43,572 nucleotides of DNA from Methanosaeta sp. PtaU1.Bin060 (GTDB taxonomy: Archaea; Halobacteriota; Methanosarcinia; Methanotrichales; Methanotrichaceae). The stretch lies in contig MVRK01000060.1 of the NCBI GenBank assembly GCA_002067365.1, positions 1 to 43,572 on the forward strand, read 5' to 3'. The position numbers and the translations under genes were made by a program. Shown here piece after piece: positions 41,849 to 43,572 of this stretch (position 1 is its first letter; each line of letters starts with the position of its first letter). The notes below the pieces were generated by a model that was not told the DNA's origin, did not search any database, and saw only the letters and a list, made by a program, of their open reading frames with translations.

Positions 41849-42390
41849 CTTTTGCATATGGCGATGAAGTTGTCCAGAAGCTCCTGGCCATTCTCTGTGT
41901 GCACGACCTCAGGATGCCACTGCACTCCGTAAAGAGGCTTTTTCAGGTGCTTCATGGCCTCGATCTCGCAGACTCTTGACCTGGCCAGCACCTCGAACTC
42001 CCTGGGAAGCTCGACCACCTGGTCAGCGTGCGAGGCCCACGTCCTGAACCGTGGCGGAAGGCCCTTCAGGATCTCGTTTTCCCTGACAACTTCGACATCC
42101 ACCTCAGCGTAACCTCCAATGGTGCCCGGTGCGACCTTCCCTCCGAAGGTCGTTGCCATGAGCTGCATGCCCAGGCATATTCCGAGGATAGGCATGTCCA
42201 GCTCCCGCAGGTAATCTGCGCACCTCCCAGCGCGATCGAGGGTCGGCCCGCCGCCGAGGATCAGCCCGTCGGATGCTATCTTCTCCGGCGGGGTCTCGTT
42301 GGAGATGAGGTCAGTCTCCACCTTGTCCCTGATGGCCCTCCTTATGAGGTGGTTGAACTGTCCATAATTGTTGATCACTAATATACGCAT
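41845..42390 (-). CDS. guaAA: GMP synthase glutaminase subunit A
   Basis: Archaeal GMP synthase is split; this 181-residue class I glutamine amidotransferase supplies ammonia to the separate ATP-pyrophosphatase subunit, not in this window. The triad is visible: Cys in GICLGMQLMA, His and Glu in VQWHPEVVHTE. The start is MRILVINNYGQFNHLI. A TATA-like AAAAAATATATC lies about 26-38 bases upstream on the minus strand, with no ribosome-binding site, so it is probably leaderless. It is first in a two-gene operon with the YkgJ gene. Confidence 0.95.
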   Translation of the reverse strand: MRILVINNYGQFNHLIRRAIRDKVETDLISNETPPEKIASDGLILGGGPTLDRAGRCADYLRELDMPILGICLGMQLMATTFGGKVAPGTIGGYAEVDVEVVRENEILKGLPPRFRTWASHADQVVELPREFEVLARSRVCEIEAMKHLKKPLYGVQWHPEVVHTENGQELLDNFIAICKR

Positions 42391-42779
42391 TGCAACATCA
42401 GATATGCATCGTGATGATATATTTTTTGGCTTGAGGTCTCCTCGTCCCTAAGAGCAGATACTCCCGGGAGAACGCTGCTCAAAAATACAGTGAGCTTGGA
42501 CTATTATTTGGGTGCGGCGGATGCAATACATTTACAAATTTTAAGAAAATAGAAAGTATTAAACGATAGGAAGTCGGAAATAGGCAGGTGGAGTGGAGGA
42601 GAATAATTATACCTACTGATCGCTTACACAAGATCCACAAGATGTTCACATGATGTCTAGGATGGCGAGGATGCCAATAGAGCACCAATGTGAAAAGAAA
42701 TTACTTAAATCCCATCAGCCGAGTCCTAGATGTGAGCTGTTCGAAACGAGTTTAGCAGAAAGTGCGAAAGGGATGGATT
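42391..42779. other. 389-bp divergent intergenic region
   Basis: It holds the guaAA promoter (AT-rich core near 42,416-42,426) and, on the other side, a TATA-like TTACTTAAATC near 42,700 for the surface protein gene. Short open frames in it have no supporting features. I see no RNA gene. Confidence 0.5.
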
Positions 42780-43572
42780 ATGCAAAATCAGGAGACAGAG
42801 GGCGAAATGAGGGTTGATTTCGAGAGGATTTTGAAAAATAAATGCGCAAACGTAGGTCTCATATTTTTTGTAGCCATGATCTTCGGGCTGTTTTTGGCGC
42901 TGTCAGGTTCGGCGCAGCCACCCGTTCAGGTTCAGGGCATGGAAAACCTATCATCGGGCGGGGTAATAGCAGCCCCAGAGAGCCCGAATCAGCTGCCATC
43001 CCTGACTGGTCTGACAGCTGATAAGGAGAGCCCGCAAATAGCTGGCACCGCTGTGACCTTCACGGCGGTGGCGTCTGATCCCGAAGGCGATCCGCTTCAG
43101 TACCAGTTCTCCCTAGACGGCCAGCCGAAGACCCCTTGGTCCGGCGATTCCGCCTGGACTGCATCCGATATGGAGACTGGTTCGCACACGATCGAGGTGA
43201 GGTTGAAGGACGGCAAGCACAATCCTGATGGCGATGACTCGAAGACGTTGAGCTACGTCATATCTGCGCCGCCCAATCAGCCTCCAGTTCTGCAGAATCT
43301 TGGAGCCGACAAGGAGAGCCCGCAAATAGCTGGCACCTCCGTGACCTTCACTGCATCAGCCTCAGACCCCGAAGGCGATCCGCTCAGCTTCAAGTTCCTC
43401 TTGAACGGCACAGCGATGACAGACTGGCAGCCTCAGAATAATTGGGTTTGGACCGCCAAAGAGGTTGGGACCAGTGAGATTGAGGTTCAGGTCAAGGATG
43501 ACAGTCACACAGGGCCAGAAGAGGCCAATGGAAAGAAGACCACGGAGTTCACCATATCTCCTGCACCTCAGC
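42780..43572 (+). CDS. secreted or membrane-anchored protein with repeated Ig-like units (incomplete at window end)
   Basis: At least 264 codons are present and the frame is open at the window end. After a charged N terminus, a hydrophobic segment at about 25-45 (VGLIFFVAMIFGLFLALSGS) is a signal peptide or anchor. Then come two Ig-like repeats of about 90 residues, each starting with ADKESPQIAGT-V-F-A and SDPEGDPL. They share long identical DNA, for example GAGAGCCCGCAAATAGCTGG in both. Such repeats are typical of archaeal surface proteins. GGGATGG lies before ATG 42780; ATG 42807 would give a more ordinary signal peptide. No catalytic domain is seen yet. Confidence 0.85.
   Translation, partial: MQNQETEGEMRVDFERILKNKCANVGLIFFVAMIFGLFLALSGSAQPPVQVQGMENLSSGGVIAAPESPNQLPSLTGLTADKESPQIAGTAVTFTAVASDPEGDPLQYQFSLDGQPKTPWSGDSAWTASDMETGSHTIEVRLKDGKHNPDGDDSKTLSYVISAPPNQPPVLQNLGADKESPQIAGTSVTFTASASDPEGDPLSFKFLLNGTAMTDWQPQNNWVWTAKEVGTSEIEVQVKDDSHTGPEEANGKKTTEFTISPAPQ
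43026..43392 (+). repeat. direct DNA repeat inside the surface-protein gene
   Basis: The segments beginning near 43026 and 43313 share GAGAGCCCGCAAATAGCTGG followed closely by GTGACCTTCAC, and then CCCGAAGGCGATCCGCT, about 287 bases apart. Near identity at DNA level points to recent duplication or gene conversion between repeats. Confidence 0.8.

Noticed and set aside
42671-42817. Short open frame starting MPIEHQCEKK before the surface-protein gene
   Set aside because: It runs through the promoter and start of the next gene and has no family features.
1-43572. tRNA, rRNA or CRISPR array
   Set aside because: No cloverleaf, rRNA core sequence or regularly spaced repeat-spacer pattern was seen on either strand by eye.

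Overview
The window is chromosomal DNA of a methanogenic archaeon, most likely a Methanothrix (Methanosaeta) relative within the Methanosarcinales. The evidence is the euryarchaeal DNA polymerase D large subunit, the methyl-coenzyme M reductase (MCR) activation genes with many methanogenesis marker proteins, Tfx, archaeal Lsm and L37e, archaeal Thg1, TATA-type promoters with several apparently leaderless genes, and a secreted protein with repeated DKESPQ-type Ig-like units. The genus is inferred from gene content only. Most of the window looks GC-rich. Two stretches look more AT-rich by eye: about 2,900-6,470 and 36,910-39,350. I saw no rRNA, tRNA or CRISPR array.

Layout. 1-2,810: a secreted protein, QueC and a DUF362 ferredoxin protein. 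2,950-6,470: an FrhB-like F420 oxidoreductase, a FwdB-like protein and Tfx, bracketed on the left by a decayed copy of the 3' end of polC and on the right by polC itself. 6,471-10,273: polC behind a translationally coupled PPC-domain gene. 10,515-10,596: a long inverted repeat. 10,910-14,200: aspD and aspT, an aspartate decarboxylation/antiport pair. 14,368-16,174: methanogenesis markers 2 and 4. 16,214-18,062 (minus): lsm, rpl37e, purF. 18,152-19,777: a PUA protein and two membrane proteins. 20,003-23,200: a MerR regulator, adenosine-specific kinase, dihydroorotase and Hsp20. 23,265-24,693: a secreted protein and an orphan PstS. 24,923-27,222: hisG, hisA and a degenerate hisB. 27,279-28,319 (minus): HtrA. 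28,660-35,377: a tight operon of atwA and markers 3, 6, 5, 15, 17 and 7. 35,461-36,909: an AhpD-like protein, a frameshifted winged-helix gene and mscL. 37,237-39,267 (minus): a tandem Trypco2 protein and a subtilase-TPR protein on an AT-rich island. 39,519-42,390: an Fe-S flavoprotein, PRC-barrel, Thg1, YkgJ-type and GMP synthase glutaminase genes. 42,780 to the end: the start of a repeat-containing surface protein.

The most unusual points are these. (1) A two-gene module pairs a protein with two tandem Trypco2-like domains with a subtilase domain that keeps Asp and His but ends before the catalytic Ser, fused to about six TPRs; it resembles the effector-associated architectures of prokaryotic conflict systems. 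(2) The FrhB-FwdB-Tfx cassette is flanked by a direct repeat of the polC 3' end, and its FwdB lacks the metal-binding Cys and neighbouring His. (3) pyrC and pstS both appear to start at AUA, each at the same distance from a good Shine-Dalgarno sequence. (4) The HisB homologue has lost several residues normally needed for catalysis. (5) A likely single-base deletion breaks a winged-helix regulator upstream of mscL.
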